A DNA stretch of 64,000 nt from [Haemophilus] ducreyi (GCF_900109315.1 NZ_FOJC01000001.1:62001-126000), one strand, 5' to 3'; shown: positions 28,132-38,625, counted from the stretch's first letter. A program made the numbers and translations. The notes: a model not told the origin generated them from the sequence alone.

Positions 28132-28848
28132 ATGACTCCACATATTAACGCACCGGCAGGTGCATTCGCTGATGTTGTATTGATGTCCGGTGATCCACTT
28201 CGTGCAAAATACATTGCTGAAACTTTTTTAGAAAATGCTGAGCAAGTTACTAATGTTCGCAATATGTTTGGTTATACAGGCACTTACAAAGGTCGTCGTA
28301 TTTCAATAATGGGACACGGAATGGGGATTCCATCTTGCTCCATTTATGCCAAAGAGTTAATTACTGAATACGGTGTCAAAAAAATTATCCGAGTAGGTTC
28401 TTGTGGTGCAGTGCGTGCGGATGTAAAACTACGTGATATTGTGATCGGTAGTGGTGCTTGTACTGATTCAAAAGTTAACCGTATTCGGTTTCGCGATAAT
28501 GATTTTGCTGCAATTGCTGATTTTGAAATGACATTAGCCGCGTATCAAGTGGCTAAACAAAAAAATATTTCAGTGCAAGTAGGCAATTTATTCTCAGCAG
28601 ATTTATTTTATACGCCCGATGTTGCAATGTTTGATGTAATGGAAAAATATGGCATTTTAGGGGTTGAAATGGAAGCGGCTGGTATTTATGCCGTTGCTGC
28701 GGAATACGGTGTGAAATCATTAGCTATTTGTACGGTCTCTGATCATATTCGTAGTGGTGAGAAATTAAGCGCAGAAGATCGTCAGTTAACCTTTAATGAG
28801 ATGATTGAAATTGCGTTAGAATCAGTATTAATCGGTGATCAAGCTTAA
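28132..28848 (+). CDS. deoD: Purine nucleoside phosphorylase DeoD-type
   Basis: Phosphorolyses purine (deoxy)nucleosides to base and (deoxy)ribose 1-phosphate. The 238-residue hexameric-type enzyme starts [30 protein letters not shown], with the phosphate-binding GDPLRAK. It shows [12 protein letters not shown] near 64, RVGSCGAVR near 87, [17 protein letters not shown] near 179 and the nucleobase Asp in [11 protein letters not shown] near 205. An AAGAGGAA ribosome site precedes it. It works with NupC and DeoC in nucleoside salvage. Confidence 0.97.
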   Translation: MTPHINAPAGAFADVVLMSGDPLRAKYIAETFLENAEQVTNVRNMFGYTGTYKGRRISIMGHGMGIPSCSIYAKELITEYGVKKIIRVGSCGAVRADVKLRDIVIGSGACTDSKVNRIRFRDNDFAAIADFEMTLAAYQVAKQKNISVQVGNLFSADLFYTPDVAMFDVMEKYGILGVEMEAAGIYAVAAEYGVKSLAICTVSDHIRSGEKLSAEDRQLTFNEMIEIALESVLIGDQA

Positions 28849-28880
28849 ATGGTACATTCTAACTAAATACTGACCGGTTA

Positions 28881-28914
28881 AATCCTTTAGTGCTGATGGC
28901 TAAGGGATTTTTTA
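28881..28914 (+). terminator. Terminator after deoD
   Basis: AATCCTTTAG (28881-28890) pairs with CTAAGGGATT (28900-28909), 10 bp with one wobble or mismatch, followed by TTTTTATTTT. It closes the deoC-deoD transcript. Confidence 0.75.
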
Positions 28915-29002
28915 TTTTAAATCTTACTAATGGTGATTGAATCTTAGTGGTAATGAATAGACTAATCACCGACATTTAACTAGATTTTTTGAAGGAACGA
29001 AA

Positions 29003-29947
29003 ATGAGCAAATATAAAATTTTTGTTGATGGAGCCGTTGGTACAACAGGATTAGGTATTTTTGAACGACTTCGTGCGGCTAAAGATATCGAACTGTTAAC
29101 TTTAGCCGATGAACAGCGGAAAGATTTAAATGCTCGTTTAGCGAATGTTGCAGCTGCTGATTTAACTTTACTTTGCTTGCCTGATACTGCTTCTAAACAA
29201 TTAGTGTTACATGCACCGCCTAGCGCTAAAATTTGTGATACGTCAACAGCACATCGTGTTGATCCAGCATGGGTATATGGTTTTGCTGAATTAAGCGGTC
29301 AATTTAATAATATTCAAACCGCAACGCGAGTTGCCATACCGGGTTGCCATGCTACAGGCTATATTGCATTGCTCCGACCATTGATTGAAATGCATTATTT
29401 AAATGCAGATTACCCTTTTACGTGTCATTCTTTAACCGGTTATTCCGGTGGCGGGAAAGCAATGATTGCAGCTTATCAAGCTCCTATTAGAGATGATAAG
29501 TTTAAGGCGCCTAGAATGTATGGATTAACATTACACCATAAACACCTTGCTGAAATGTGTGCTTTTACTGGTTCGTCAAACCCTCCGATTTTCACGCCAA
29601 TTGTTGCTGATTATTACAGCGGTATGTTAGTTAATGTCCCTCTTCCTCTTTCCGCTTTTACTCAAGAGGCGAATGATGTCGAAAAAATTTATGGTATATT
29701 AGCAGACTATTATCGTGAGGCTAGCTTGATTAATGTTCATTATGTTAATGATCTGCCAACAGATGGCATGGTTGCGGCGAATAGCTTAGCAGGTAAAGAT
29801 CGTTTAGATATTTTTGTATATGCTAATCAAACACAAGTCGTATTATCAGCTATTTTTGATAACTTGGGCAAAGGGGCTTCTGGTGCGGCTATTCAATGTA
29901 TGAACATTATGTTAGGTCGTGATCAACTTGCAGATTTACATATTTAG
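29003..29947 (+). CDS. argC: N-acetyl-gamma-glutamyl-phosphate reductase, short (type 2) form
   Basis: Third enzyme of arginine synthesis, reducing N-acetylglutamyl phosphate to the semialdehyde with NADPH. The 314-residue length and the N-terminal GAVGTTGLGIFERL dinucleotide motif place it in the type 2 AGPR family, which is shorter and differs from the ~334-residue E. coli form. The catalytic Cys is at about residue 115 in PGCHATGY, and GYSGGGKAMI follows near 145. It opens argC-argB-argD; AAGGAACG precedes the ATG. Confidence 0.93.
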   Translation: MSKYKIFVDGAVGTTGLGIFERLRAAKDIELLTLADEQRKDLNARLANVAAADLTLLCLPDTASKQLVLHAPPSAKICDTSTAHRVDPAWVYGFAELSGQFNNIQTATRVAIPGCHATGYIALLRPLIEMHYLNADYPFTCHSLTGYSGGGKAMIAAYQAPIRDDKFKAPRMYGLTLHHKHLAEMCAFTGSSNPPIFTPIVADYYSGMLVNVPLPLSAFTQEANDVEKIYGILADYYREASLINVHYVNDLPTDGMVAANSLAGKDRLDIFVYANQTQVVLSAIFDNLGKGASGAAIQCMNIMLGRDQLADLHI

Positions 29948-29956
29948 GCATAAGAA

Positions 29957-30814
29957 ATGAATCAAACAACTACATTTGACAAGTTATGTAATTATTCGAC
30001 CGCTTGTTTAGCCAACTGGCAAGGAAAAACCATCGTTGTAAAATATGGTGGTAATGCAATGATCAGTGCAGAATTGAAACAGGCTGTGATGCAGAATATT
30101 TTGTTATTGAATCAGTATGGTATCAACGTTGTATTAGTTCACGGTGGTGGGCCTGAAATTTCATTGGGCATGAAATTGTTAGGCAAAGAACCACAATTTA
30201 TTAATGGGTTACGCGTTACTGATCAAGATACAATCGATGTTGTATTACAAATGCTAGCAGGTAAAGTAAATAAACGATTAGTTGCACTGTTGAAAGGAAA
30301 AGGAATCGGGCTTTGTGGGATTGATGGTGGTTTAATTCAATGTGAAAAATTGGAAGCAGAGCTTGATTATGGTTTAGTTGGCAATATTGTGCAAGTAGAT
30401 ATAACCGTATTGCAAATGGTATTAGCGGCTAATTTAATCCCAGTGATTGCAGCAGTCGCAGTTGATCAGCAAGGCATAATTTATAATGTTAATGCAGATA
30501 CTGTGGCCAGCGAGATTGCGGTAGCACTAGGCGCGGATAAGTTACTGTTAATGACCGATATTGCAGGTTTATTGGCAGATCGGAATGATGAACGTAGCTT
30601 GATGAGTCGCGTAGAGATTAGTCAAGTAGAAACACTTATTGCACAAGGTATTATCAGCGATGGAATGATTCCTAAAGTAGCTAGCTGTACAAGGTTCATC
30701 AATGCTGTCGGTATTGAAGCTCATCATATTATTGATGGACGTATTAAGCACGCTATTTTGCTTTCAATATTAAGTGATAAGCAAAATGGTACTCGTTTTT
30801 ATAAGGAAAAATGA
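29957..30814 (+). CDS. argB: Acetylglutamate kinase
   Basis: Phosphorylates N-acetylglutamate in arginine synthesis. The 285-residue amino acid kinase-fold protein shows VKYGGNAM near residue 28, VLVHGGGPEISLGMKLLG near 58, INGLRVTD near 82, VNADTVASEIAVALGADKLLLMTDIAGLL near 180, and GMIPKVASC near 235. The length and an N-terminal extension resemble hexameric, arginine-inhibited forms, but this is not certain. It starts 9 bases after argC and its stop overlaps the argD ATG (ATGA). Confidence 0.96.
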   Translation: MNQTTTFDKLCNYSTACLANWQGKTIVVKYGGNAMISAELKQAVMQNILLLNQYGINVVLVHGGGPEISLGMKLLGKEPQFINGLRVTDQDTIDVVLQMLAGKVNKRLVALLKGKGIGLCGIDGGLIQCEKLEAELDYGLVGNIVQVDITVLQMVLAANLIPVIAAVAVDQQGIIYNVNADTVASEIAVALGADKLLLMTDIAGLLADRNDERSLMSRVEISQVETLIAQGIISDGMIPKVASCTRFINAVGIEAHHIIDGRIKHAILLSILSDKQNGTRFYKEK

Positions 30815-31995
30815 TGACAAGCGATCAGATTAAACAGTTAGATGCCAACTATATCGCACAAACCTATGCTAGATTTGATTTAGCACTTTCACATGGGCAA
30901 GGCTGTGAAGTATGGGATTTTGATGGTAACAAGTATTTAGATTTCACGAGTGGCATTGGTGTTAATAGTTTAGGATGGGCAGATCCATATTGGCTAGAAG
31001 CTGTGATTGCACAATTACATAAGTTATCACATACCTCAAACCTATTTTATACTGAGCCATCAGCCCGACTAGCGAAGTATTTAGTGCAAGTAAGCGGGCT
31101 AAAACGGGTTTTTTTTGCTAATTCTGGTGCAGAAGCGAATGAAGGTGCGATTAAAGTTGCGCGTAAATATAGCCACGACAAATATGGTGATACACGTTCT
31201 ACTATTATTAGCTTAGTTAATTCTTTCCATGGACGGACCATTTCAACGTTAGCCGCAACCGGTCAAAAATTATTTCATCAACATTTTTTCCCATTTACAG
31301 CCGGTTTTGAACACTTAATCGCGAACGATCTTAATGCATTTAAAACACGGATAGCACAAAATGATATTTGTGCAATTATCTTAGAAGTAGTGCAAGGAGA
31401 GGGTGGTGTTTGTTCACTTGATCAAGCCTATTTACAAGCAGTGCAAGGTTTATGCCAAGCACAAGATATTTTACTAATTATTGATGAAGTGCAAACCGGC
31501 ATAGGTCGCACGGGCACAATGTTTGCTTATCAACAATTTGAGTTAAAACCTGATATAGTGACTTTAGCAAAGGGGTTAGCCGGTGGTTTACCAATAGGTG
31601 CTTTTCTATTAGCGGACAAAGTCGCTGAGACTCTTGCTAAAGGCGATCACGGTTCAACTTTTGGTGCTAATCCCGTTAGCTGTGCGGCTGCTAATGCCGT
31701 GTTAACTAAACTGGAACCGCCATTTTTAACAGAAGTGATGCGCAAAGGGCAGAAGTTACGCAATGCCTTACAGTCATTACCGCATGTTAAATCAATTTCC
31801 GGATTAGGTTTAATGATCGGTGTTGAATTTGATGAACACATTAACGTCGCTGATGTTGTCACCAATTGCCTGAAACAAGGAGTCCTTTTTCTGACCGCTA
31901 AAACTAAATTACGAATGCTACCGCCATTAATTATTAATGATGAACAACTTGAACGAGGTGTGACAGTATTAGCCCAAGTACTTAGCGAAATGTAA
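30811..31995 (+). CDS. argD: Acetylornithine aminotransferase
   Basis: PLP enzyme converting N-acetylglutamate semialdehyde to N-acetylornithine; family members may also act in lysine synthesis. The 394-residue class III aminotransferase has FANSGAEANEGAIKVARKY near residue 104, SFHGRTISTLAATGQ near 137, the PLP-binding Asp in LLIIDEVQTGIGRTG near 222, and the Schiff-base Lys in TLAKGLAGGLPIGAF near 252. It overlaps argB by four bases and ends the operon. No acetylornithine deacetylase or ornithine acetyltransferase gene is nearby. Confidence 0.95.
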   Translation: MMTSDQIKQLDANYIAQTYARFDLALSHGQGCEVWDFDGNKYLDFTSGIGVNSLGWADPYWLEAVIAQLHKLSHTSNLFYTEPSARLAKYLVQVSGLKRVFFANSGAEANEGAIKVARKYSHDKYGDTRSTIISLVNSFHGRTISTLAATGQKLFHQHFFPFTAGFEHLIANDLNAFKTRIAQNDICAIILEVVQGEGGVCSLDQAYLQAVQGLCQAQDILLIIDEVQTGIGRTGTMFAYQQFELKPDIVTLAKGLAGGLPIGAFLLADKVAETLAKGDHGSTFGANPVSCAAANAVLTKLEPPFLTEVMRKGQKLRNALQSLPHVKSISGLGLMIGVEFDEHINVADVVTNCLKQGVLFLTAKTKLRMLPPLIINDEQLERGVTVLAQVLSEM

Positions 31996-32029
31996 TAAGC
32001 GGTATAATTTCAGCTGTTTTTAGCAAAAG

Positions 32030-32059
32030 AAAAGGCACTCAACTTTTGGAGTGCCTTTT
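32030..32059. terminator. Bidirectional terminator between argD and rho
   Basis: AAAAGGCACTC (32030-32040) and GAGTGCCTTTT (32049-32059) form a perfect 11-bp stem with an 8-base loop, A-rich on the left and T-rich on the right, so it can serve both converging genes. Confidence 0.9.
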
Positions 32060-32075
32060 GTAGAGTGATAACCAA

Positions 32076-33338
32076 TTATGAACGTTTCATAATTTCAAAG
32101 AATTCATCATTGGTTTTAGCAACCATTAATTTATTAATTAAGAATTCCATCGCTTCCACTTCACCCATAGGATTAAGAATTTTACGTAAAATCCACATTT
32201 TCTGTAATTCATCTGGACTAGTCAGTAAGCCTTCTTTACGAGTACCTGAACGGTTAAAATCAATCGCAGGGAAAACACGACGTTCGGCAATTTTACGTGA
32301 TAAGTGTAATTCCATATTACCGGTACCCTTAAATTCTTCAAAGATAACTTCATCCATTTTTGAACCGGTATCAACTAATGCAGTAGCAATAATAGTCAAG
32401 CTTCCACCTTCTTCAACATTACGTGCTGCACCAAAGAAGCGTTTTGGACGATGTAATGCATTCGCATCAACACCACCAGAGAGAATTTTACCAGAAACGG
32501 GTGTCACAGTATTATATGCACGTGCCAAGCGGGTAATTGAATCTAATAGAATCACAACATCTTTTTTATGTTCTACTGAACGTTTAGCTTTCTCAATCAC
32601 CATCTCAGCTACTTGAACGTGGCGTGTCGCTGGCTCATCAAAAGTAGAGGCAATTACCTCACCACGTACAGTACGTTGCATTTCTGTCACTTCTTCTGGC
32701 CGTTCGTCTATCAACAGAACAATTAATTCACATTCTGGATAATTGTGTGTAATGCTTTGAGCAATGTTTTGCAGTAATACCGTTTTACCTGCTTTAGGTG
32801 GGGCTACAATCAAACCACGTTGACCTTTACCAATCGGAGCGGCTAAATCTAAGATACGAGCGGTTAAGTCTTCAGTTGAACCATTACCGCGTTCCATTCG
32901 TAAGCGAGAGTTGGCATGTAGGGGGGTTAAGTTTTCAAATAAGATTTTACTGCGTGAAACTTCAGGTTTATCGTCATTGACTAGATCTACTTTTAACAAA
33001 GCAAAATAGCGTTCACCTTCTTTAGGCGGGCGAATCTTACCTTCGATTTTATCGCCTGTTTGTAAGTTGAAACGGCGAATTTGGCTTGGAGAAACATAAA
33101 TATCATCTGGTCCAGCTAAATATGAACTGTCAGCAGAACGTAAAAAACCAAAACCATCAGGTAAGATTTCTAAAATGCCTTGCCCGAAAATATCTTCACC
33201 GCTTTTGGCGTGTTGCTTTAAAATTGCAAAGATAATGTCTTGTTTACGTAAACGAGCTAGGTTTTCTAAACCCATCTGTTTTTCGCCGATCTGGACAAGT
33301 TCAGATACTGGCGTATTTTTTAATTGAGTAAGATGCAT
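32076..33338 (-). CDS. rho: Transcription termination factor Rho
   Basis: Hexameric RNA-dependent ATPase that ends transcription of untranslated RNA. The 420-residue protein has the RNA-binding OB domain with DGFGFLRS near residue 61 and [10 protein letters not shown] near 81, Walker A APPKAGKT at 179-186, Walker [15 protein letters not shown], the Q-loop [14 protein letters not shown] and arginine finger region. The length is standard, without the insertions of some phyla. A good sigma70-type promoter lies 70-95 bases upstream. Confidence 0.98.
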   Translation of the reverse strand: MHLTQLKNTPVSELVQIGEKQMGLENLARLRKQDIIFAILKQHAKSGEDIFGQGILEILPDGFGFLRSADSSYLAGPDDIYVSPSQIRRFNLQTGDKIEGKIRPPKEGERYFALLKVDLVNDDKPEVSRSKILFENLTPLHANSRLRMERGNGSTEDLTARILDLAAPIGKGQRGLIVAPPKAGKTVLLQNIAQSITHNYPECELIVLLIDERPEEVTEMQRTVRGEVIASTFDEPATRHVQVAEMVIEKAKRSVEHKKDVVILLDSITRLARAYNTVTPVSGKILSGGVDANALHRPKRFFGAARNVEEGGSLTIIATALVDTGSKMDEVIFEEFKGTGNMELHLSRKIAERRVFPAIDFNRSGTRKEGLLTSPDELQKMWILRKILNPMGEVEAMEFLINKLMVAKTNDEFFEIMKRS

Positions 33339-33404
33339 AGGAGATTTATTGAGGTGGATTATTTAGAAAGTTTGGCACGGGATTAACCGTAAAAGATGCG
33401 GCGT

Positions 33405-33433
33405 ATAATACTGTAAATTATCACTGATTGCAA
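33405..33433 (-). promoter_or_regulatory. Sigma70-type promoter for rho
   Basis: On the minus strand, TTGCAA (33433-33428) and TATTAT (33410-33405) are separated by 17 bases. Transcription would begin near 33398, giving an untranslated leader of about 60 bases before the rho ATG. Confidence 0.6.
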
Positions 33434-33483
33434 ATCATTTGCAAAAATAGACCACTTATCCTTATATAAGGATCGCAAAAAGC

Positions 33484-33509
33484 AAAATGTCAGCTTGAGC
33501 TGACATTTT
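33484..33509 (-). terminator. Terminator after cysK
   Basis: AAAATGTCAGCT (33484-33495) and AGCTGACATTTT (33498-33509) form a perfect 12-bp stem with a 2-base loop. On the minus strand it is followed by GCTTTTTGC. It lies 10 bases after the cysK stop. Confidence 0.85.
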
Positions 33510-33519
33510 TGCTAGAAAC

Positions 33520-34470
33520 TTAAATTTCAATTCCTTCAAATAATAAGGTACTTAAGTAACGTTCTGATGCAGAAGGTAAGACTGCTACAATTTGTTTATC
33601 CGAAAATTCAGGTAATTTAGCTAAACGATCTGCTGCTGCGACTGCTGCACCAGATGAAATGCCGACTAGAATGCCTTCTTTAGCCATAAGTTGATGTGCT
33701 ATTTCAAGGGCTTCTTCGCTCGATACTTGTTCAACGCGGTCAATTAACGTTAAATCTAAGTTTTTAGGAATAAAGCCCGCACCAATACCTTGAATTTTAT
33801 GTGGACCAGGTTGCACTTCCTCGCCATTTAATGTTTGTGTTATTACCGGGGATTCTTTTGGTTCCACTGCAACAGAGATAATTTGTTTGCCTTTGTCTTG
33901 TTTTATATAGCGTGAAACGCCTGTGATTGTACCGCCAGTGCCTACGCCTGCTACGATAACATCAATTTTGCCTTCAGTCGCTTGCCAAATTTCAGGACCT
34001 GTCGTTTGTTGGTGAATGGCTGGATTCGCTGGATTTTCAAACTGTTTTAGCATTATGTAACGGTTTGGATCGCTAGCAAAAATCTCTTCAGCTTTAGCAA
34101 TAGCGCCTTTCATACCTAATGCGCCTTCAGTAAGCACTAAATTTGTGCCTAAGCCACGTAATAGACGTTTACGTTCATCACTCATGGTTTCTGGCATTGT
34201 TAAGGTGATTTTATAGCCACGAGCTGCCGCAACATAGGCTAACGCAATGCCTGTATTGCCACTTGTTGCATCCACAATTTCTTTATCTTTAGTTAAAATA
34301 CCGTCTTTTTCCGCTTGCCATACCATATTGGCACCAATACGACATTTAACACTAAAGCTTGGATTACGGGCTTCAATTTTCACCAGTAAATTGCCATTTT
34401 GACCAAAATGTTTTAAACGCACAATGGGGGTATTGCCAATGGTATATGAATTATCTGCGAAAATTGTCAT
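33520..34470 (-). CDS. cysK: Cysteine synthase A (O-acetylserine sulfhydrylase)
   Basis: PLP enzyme that makes cysteine from O-acetylserine and sulfide. The 316-residue protein has the PLP Lys at about residue 42 in [14 protein letters not shown], the substrate loop [18 protein letters not shown] near 69, [16 protein letters not shown] near 175, and ends [19 protein letters not shown]. The KCRIGANM sequence and ERYLST ending fit CysK rather than CysM. A rare promoter partner is not visible. AGAAGGAATCACAAG precedes the ATG. It is transcribed alone. Confidence 0.96.
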   Translation of the reverse strand: MTIFADNSYTIGNTPIVRLKHFGQNGNLLVKIEARNPSFSVKCRIGANMVWQAEKDGILTKDKEIVDATSGNTGIALAYVAAARGYKITLTMPETMSDERKRLLRGLGTNLVLTEGALGMKGAIAKAEEIFASDPNRYIMLKQFENPANPAIHQQTTGPEIWQATEGKIDVIVAGVGTGGTITGVSRYIKQDKGKQIISVAVEPKESPVITQTLNGEEVQPGPHKIQGIGAGFIPKNLDLTLIDRVEQVSSEEALEIAHQLMAKEGILVGISSGAAVAAADRLAKLPEFSDKQIVAVLPSASERYLSTLLFEGIEI

Positions 34471-34694
34471 ACTTGTGATTCCTTCTTAAGGTTGGTTAGG
34501 ATCTTGTAAAGAATACGCTATTATTTTATATGATGTTAGTGATAAAAGTTATTTTATATAACTAAATTACATATAAAAAAACGTTAAGTAATAAATAAAA
34601 AGCTTAGTGTAAAAAATGCTATGTATTAGATAACTAATAAGAAAAAAAGTTAGTAGGCTTTTAGCTGACAAAAATAATGGGGTTATTGATAAAT

Positions 34695-34770
<76 letters not shown>

Positions 34771-34801
34771 GTATTGAAGTGATTTTTAGCTATTATCGAA
34801 A

Positions 34802-34888
34802 TGGTGCCCGAGGCCAGACTTGAACTGGCACGCCCCGAAAGGCGAGGGATTTTAAATCCCTTGCGTCTACCGATTCCGCCACTCGGGC
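34802..34888 (-). tRNA. tRNA-Leu (TAA)
   Basis: An 87-base class II tRNA on the minus strand: acceptor GCCCGAG pairs with CTCGGGC, then A and CCA. The anticodon arm AGGGATTTAAAATCCCT gives anticodon TAA. The long variable arm CGCCTTTCGGGGCG and T-loop GTTCAAGTC are typical of leucine tRNA. It lies between two glycine tRNAs. Confidence 0.97.
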
Positions 34889-34912
34889 ACAACTATTTTT
34901 AAACTTTAAAAT

Positions 34913-34988
<76 letters not shown>

Positions 34989-34997
34989 AATAAAAAT

Positions 34998-35015
34998 GCT
35001 ACGTGGTTGCGTAGC
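34998..35015 (-). promoter_or_regulatory. Hairpin in the leader of the tRNA transcript
   Basis: GCTACG (34998-35003) and CGTAGC (35010-35015) make a 6-bp stem with a 6-base loop. On the minus strand it is followed by ATTTTTATT. It lies between the tRNA promoter and the first tRNA, so it may be a processing signal or a weak terminator for readthrough from mfd. Confidence 0.4.
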
Positions 35016-35029
35016 GATTTATATGCCAT

Positions 35030-35057
35030 ATTCTAGATTTTTTTTCTAGGTTGTCAA
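35030..35057 (-). promoter_or_regulatory. Promoter of the Gly-Leu-Gly tRNA cluster
   Basis: On the minus strand, a consensus TTGACA (35057-35052) is followed after 16 bases by TAGAAT (35035-35030). Transcription would start near 35023, about 35 bases before the first tRNA. The near-consensus boxes fit a strong stable-RNA promoter. Confidence 0.75.
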
Positions 35058-35142
35058 ACATAAATTTATAAAAGTATTTTAATAGCCTAACTTTTGGTCA
35101 GTTTGTTGATTTTTAAAGCATAGCGGTTTCTTTTTAGTAAAA

Positions 35143-38100
35143 TTAGTCCGCTTGGTTAGTTAATTCTGTAATTAGATCAGTGATGAATTGTAAGCGTTGT
35201 TCACCCTTTTCAAAAGGTTTGATAATTTTAAATTTTAATGGTCCATCAAATTTAAACATATTTTTGTCTGATTGAATCAGTTGTAAAAATTTGATTGGGT
35301 TTAGTTGTGCATTCGGTTTGAATTCTAAATAGCCACCATTAGCGCCCATTTCAATTTTTTTCAGATCAAGTTGTTTTGCCATATGGCGTAACTGTGTGAT
35401 CCGAAATAAATTTTGGGCCGCTTCAGGCAGTAAACCAAAGCGATCGATTAGCTCAATTTTGAGATCTTTTAATCCTTCTTTATTTTCTGTGCTTGCAATT
35501 CGTTTGTAGAAGGACAACCGCATATTGACATCGGGGACATAATCATCAGGCAATAATGCTGGAATTCGGAGCTCAATTTCTACTTGGCTTTGTGTGATTT
35601 CATCAAGGGTGGGTTCAAGGCCGTTTTGTAATGCTTGTACGGCATTTTTGAGTAAATCCATATATAGTGAGAAACCAATAGACTCAATCTGTCCGCTTTG
35701 TTCTGCACCAAGTAATTCGCCAGCACCGCGTATTTCTAAGTCGTGTGTAGCTAAGACAAAGCCAGCACCAAGGTTATCAATTGAGCTAATTGCTTCTAAA
35801 CGTTGTTGAGCATCTTTGGTTAAGGTTTTAGGATGTGGTGTTAATAAATAAGCATAGGCTTGATGGTGTGAACGTCCTACACGGCCACGTAATTGATGAA
35901 GTTGTGCTAAGCCAAATTTATTCGCTTGTTCAATAATAATGGTATTAGCTGTTGGTACATCAATGCCTGTTTCGATAATGGTAGAGCAAACCAATAGGTT
36001 AAAGCGTTGATGATAAAAATCGCTCATTACTCGTTCTAAATCGCGTTCTCGCATTTGTCCGTGTCCGATAACAATCCGTGCCTCAGGTACTAATTCAGCT
36101 AATTTAGTGGCACAATTTTCGATAGTCGCTATGTCATTATGTAAGTAGTAAACTTGTCCGCCACGTAAAATTTCACGCAAGATGGCTTCTTTGATGATGG
36201 TGTCGTCTTGTTGGCAAACAAAGGTTTTGATCGTTAAACGGCGAGATGGTGGGCTGGCGATGATAGATAAATCACGCATACCGTTTAGTGCCATATTTAA
36301 TGTTCTTGGGATAGGGGTGGCAGTTAGCGTCAGAATGTCAATATTTGCTCTTAATTGTTTGATTTTCTCTTTTTGACGGACGCTAAAGCGATGTTCTTCA
36401 TCAATCACTAATAAGCCAAGATCGTGGAATTTTACATTATCTTGTAATAGTTTATGTGTTCCTATTAGGATATCGACTTTGTGAGTGGCTACACGCGCTA
36501 GAATATCTTTTTGTTCTTTGGCGGTTTTAAAGCGGGATAGTACTTCAATATTAATTGGGTAGTTGGCGAAGCGATCTTTAAAATCTTCATAGTGTTGCTG
36601 TGCTAGCAAGGTTGTGGGCACTAATACTGCGACTTGTTTATGATTTTCTACCGCAAGATAGGTTGCTCGCATTGCAACTTCTGTTTTACCAAAGCCTACA
36701 TCACCGCAAATTAATCGGTCCATTGCTTTCGCTTGGCACATATCGCTGATCACAGCATGAATAGCAAGTTTCTGATCTTCAGTTTCTTCAAATGGAAAGG
36801 AATGGCTAAATTGCATGAAAGCATCACGATCATAGGCAAATTTAAAGCCTTTTTGTGTTTCTCGTTTAGCATAAATATCTAATAATTCTGCGGCAATATC
36901 ATGAATTTTTTCTACCGCTTTTTGCCGATTTTTTGCCCAGGTTTCAGATCCTAATTTATGTAAAGGTGCTTGTTCATCAGCTCTGCCGATATAACGTGAG
37001 ATTAAATGTAATGCGGCGACTGGCACGTAAAGTTTGGCATCATTGGCATAATTCAAAACTAAATATTCCGCTTTGATACCACCAGTATCTAACACAGTTA
37101 AGCCTGCATAACGTCCAACCCCATTTTCTAAATGCACTACTGCTTGTCCGATTTTGAGTTCAGCCAAGTTGCGGATTAAGGTATCAGGATTGACGGCGTT
37201 GTGTTTATCTTTTCTGACTGTTTTTTGAACACGCTTACCTAATAGATTTGTTTCGCAAATAACGGCGTAATGTTGTCCGCTTGTATCTTCAAAAATAAAA
37301 CCTTGATCAAGCGGTGAAATTAATAGGCAAATTTGTGAGTCAGCTTCAGATAATGTATTGATTTGCTTAGGCTTAAGCTTTAATGGTGCAAGTAATTCAA
37401 GTAAGGTCTCACGCCGACCTTCTGTTTCCACAGAAAAGATAATTTTACCGCTAAATGTGTTGCGAAATTGGTTAAAAGCCTGCAAAGGATCTTTTAAGTG
37501 TGTGTTGATGGCTAATGGGGGTAATGGCTGAACACTTGCATTCATTTTAGCCGTAGTTTCGCGGATCTTTTCTGTCGTTAATGTTAAGCGTGGATAGCCT
37601 TTTAATGCGCGATTGATTTCATCGGGTTTAAACCATAGTTGTTCAGGTTTGAGGAGTGGGCGCATTGGATCAAGTTGACGACTTTGGTAGCGTTGTGTTG
37701 TTTCTTGATAAAATTGTGTCGCTTTGTCATTAATGCCTGCATAGGTAATAAATAAGGTGTTGGGACTAAGATAATCGAATAGACTAGCCATTTCTTGAAA
37801 GAAAAGCGGTTGCCAATATTCAATACCGCCATTCAAAATACCTTTGCTGACTTGTTGATAAATATGTTCAGGTTCGCGTCTGATTTCGCCAAAGACTTCA
37901 CGGAATTTCGTGCGAAAATGTTCAATACCTTGCTGATCAGTAGGAAACTCGTGGGCGGGTAATAAATTGATTTGTTCAATTTTGCTAATGGTGCGTTGTG
38001 TATCAACATCAAATGTTCTTAATGAGTCAATTTCGTCATCGAAAAAGTCCAAACGGAAAGGTAGGCTTGTGCCGATTGGGTAGAGATCAAGTAATGCGCC

Positions 38101-38625
38101 ACGTACGGCGTATTCACCATATTCTAATACTTGTTCAACGGCACGATAACCTGCATTTTCTAATTGTAGGCGTAGTGAATCAATCGAAAAGCGGTCCCCT
38201 TTTTTGATCAATAACACGTTATTTGCTAGGTAACTTGGTGGGCAGATTTTTTGTAGTAATGTGTTGACGGGTAACAGTAATATTTGCTGTTTAGTTTGTC
38301 GTAAATGGAATAATACTGATAAACGTGCAGAAATAATTTCTTGATGAGGAGAGAAATTATCGTAAGGCAATGTTTCCCAATCAGGAAAAACGGCAACCGG
38401 TAATTGACTAAATTGGCGTAATGATTTTTCAAGACGCAATGCTGTGCGAATATTGGTGGTAACCACTAGGGTGCAACCGTTAAATTGTGTGGCTGCTTGT
38501 GCAATAATTAATGTATCAGCATCCCCTATTAGATTGCCAAGTGTTTGGTGATCCTGAAATTTAGCCGCTTCTGGTGAAATTAGGGGCAAATTGAAATGAA
38601 GTTCTAAAGACATATAAGCCGTCAT
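35143..38625 (-). CDS. mfd: Transcription-repair coupling factor
   Basis: SF2 translocase that removes RNA polymerase stalled at DNA lesions and recruits UvrA. The 1160-residue length matches the family. The N-terminal UvrB-like part includes FPDWETLPYDNFSPHQEIISARL. The polymerase-binding domain around 480-550 has HLENGVGRYAGLT and NYANDAKLYVPV. The motor has Walker A CGDVGFGKTEVA, DEEHRF, TATPIPRTLNMAL and QLRGRVGRSHHQAYAYLL. The C-terminal TRCF domain has LPDDYVPDVNMRLSFYKRIA. The start may be ATG 38625 or 38613; neither has a clear ribosome site. Confidence 0.97.
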   Translation of the reverse strand: MTAYMSLELHFNLPLISPEAAKFQDHQTLGNLIGDADTLIIAQAATQFNGCTLVVTTNIRTALRLEKSLRQFSQLPVAVFPDWETLPYDNFSPHQEIISARLSVLFHLRQTKQQILLLPVNTLLQKICPPSYLANNVLLIKKGDRFSIDSLRLQLENAGYRAVEQVLEYGEYAVRGALLDLYPIGTSLPFRLDFFDDEIDSLRTFDVDTQRTISKIEQINLLPAHEFPTDQQGIEHFRTKFREVFGEIRREPEHIYQQVSKGILNGGIEYWQPLFFQEMASLFDYLSPNTLFITYAGINDKATQFYQETTQRYQSRQLDPMRPLLKPEQLWFKPDEINRALKGYPRLTLTTEKIRETTAKMNASVQPLPPLAINTHLKDPLQAFNQFRNTFSGKIIFSVETEGRRETLLELLAPLKLKPKQINTLSEADSQICLLISPLDQGFIFEDTSGQHYAVICETNLLGKRVQKTVRKDKHNAVNPDTLIRNLAELKIGQAVVHLENGVGRYAGLTVLDTGGIKAEYLVLNYANDAKLYVPVAALHLISRYIGRADEQAPLHKLGSETWAKNRQKAVEKIHDIAAELLDIYAKRETQKGFKFAYDRDAFMQFSHSFPFEETEDQKLAIHAVISDMCQAKAMDRLICGDVGFGKTEVAMRATYLAVENHKQVAVLVPTTLLAQQHYEDFKDRFANYPINIEVLSRFKTAKEQKDILARVATHKVDILIGTHKLLQDNVKFHDLGLLVIDEEHRFSVRQKEKIKQLRANIDILTLTATPIPRTLNMALNGMRDLSIIASPPSRRLTIKTFVCQQDDTIIKEAILREILRGGQVYYLHNDIATIENCATKLAELVPEARIVIGHGQMRERDLERVMSDFYHQRFNLLVCSTIIETGIDVPTANTIIIEQANKFGLAQLHQLRGRVGRSHHQAYAYLLTPHPKTLTKDAQQRLEAISSIDNLGAGFVLATHDLEIRGAGELLGAEQSGQIESIGFSLYMDLLKNAVQALQNGLEPTLDEITQSQVEIELRIPALLPDDYVPDVNMRLSFYKRIASTENKEGLKDLKIELIDRFGLLPEAAQNLFRITQLRHMAKQLDLKKIEMGANGGYLEFKPNAQLNPIKFLQLIQSDKNMFKFDGPLKFKIIKPFEKGEQRLQFITDLITELTNQAD

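Noticed and set aside
28940-29000. Possible ArgR boxes before argC
   Set aside because: Two GAAT half-sites are present, but no 18-base ARG-box palindrome can be drawn convincingly.
32065-32616. 183-codon plus-strand frame antisense to rho
   Set aside because: Rho is certain on the minus strand; the other frame has no family features.
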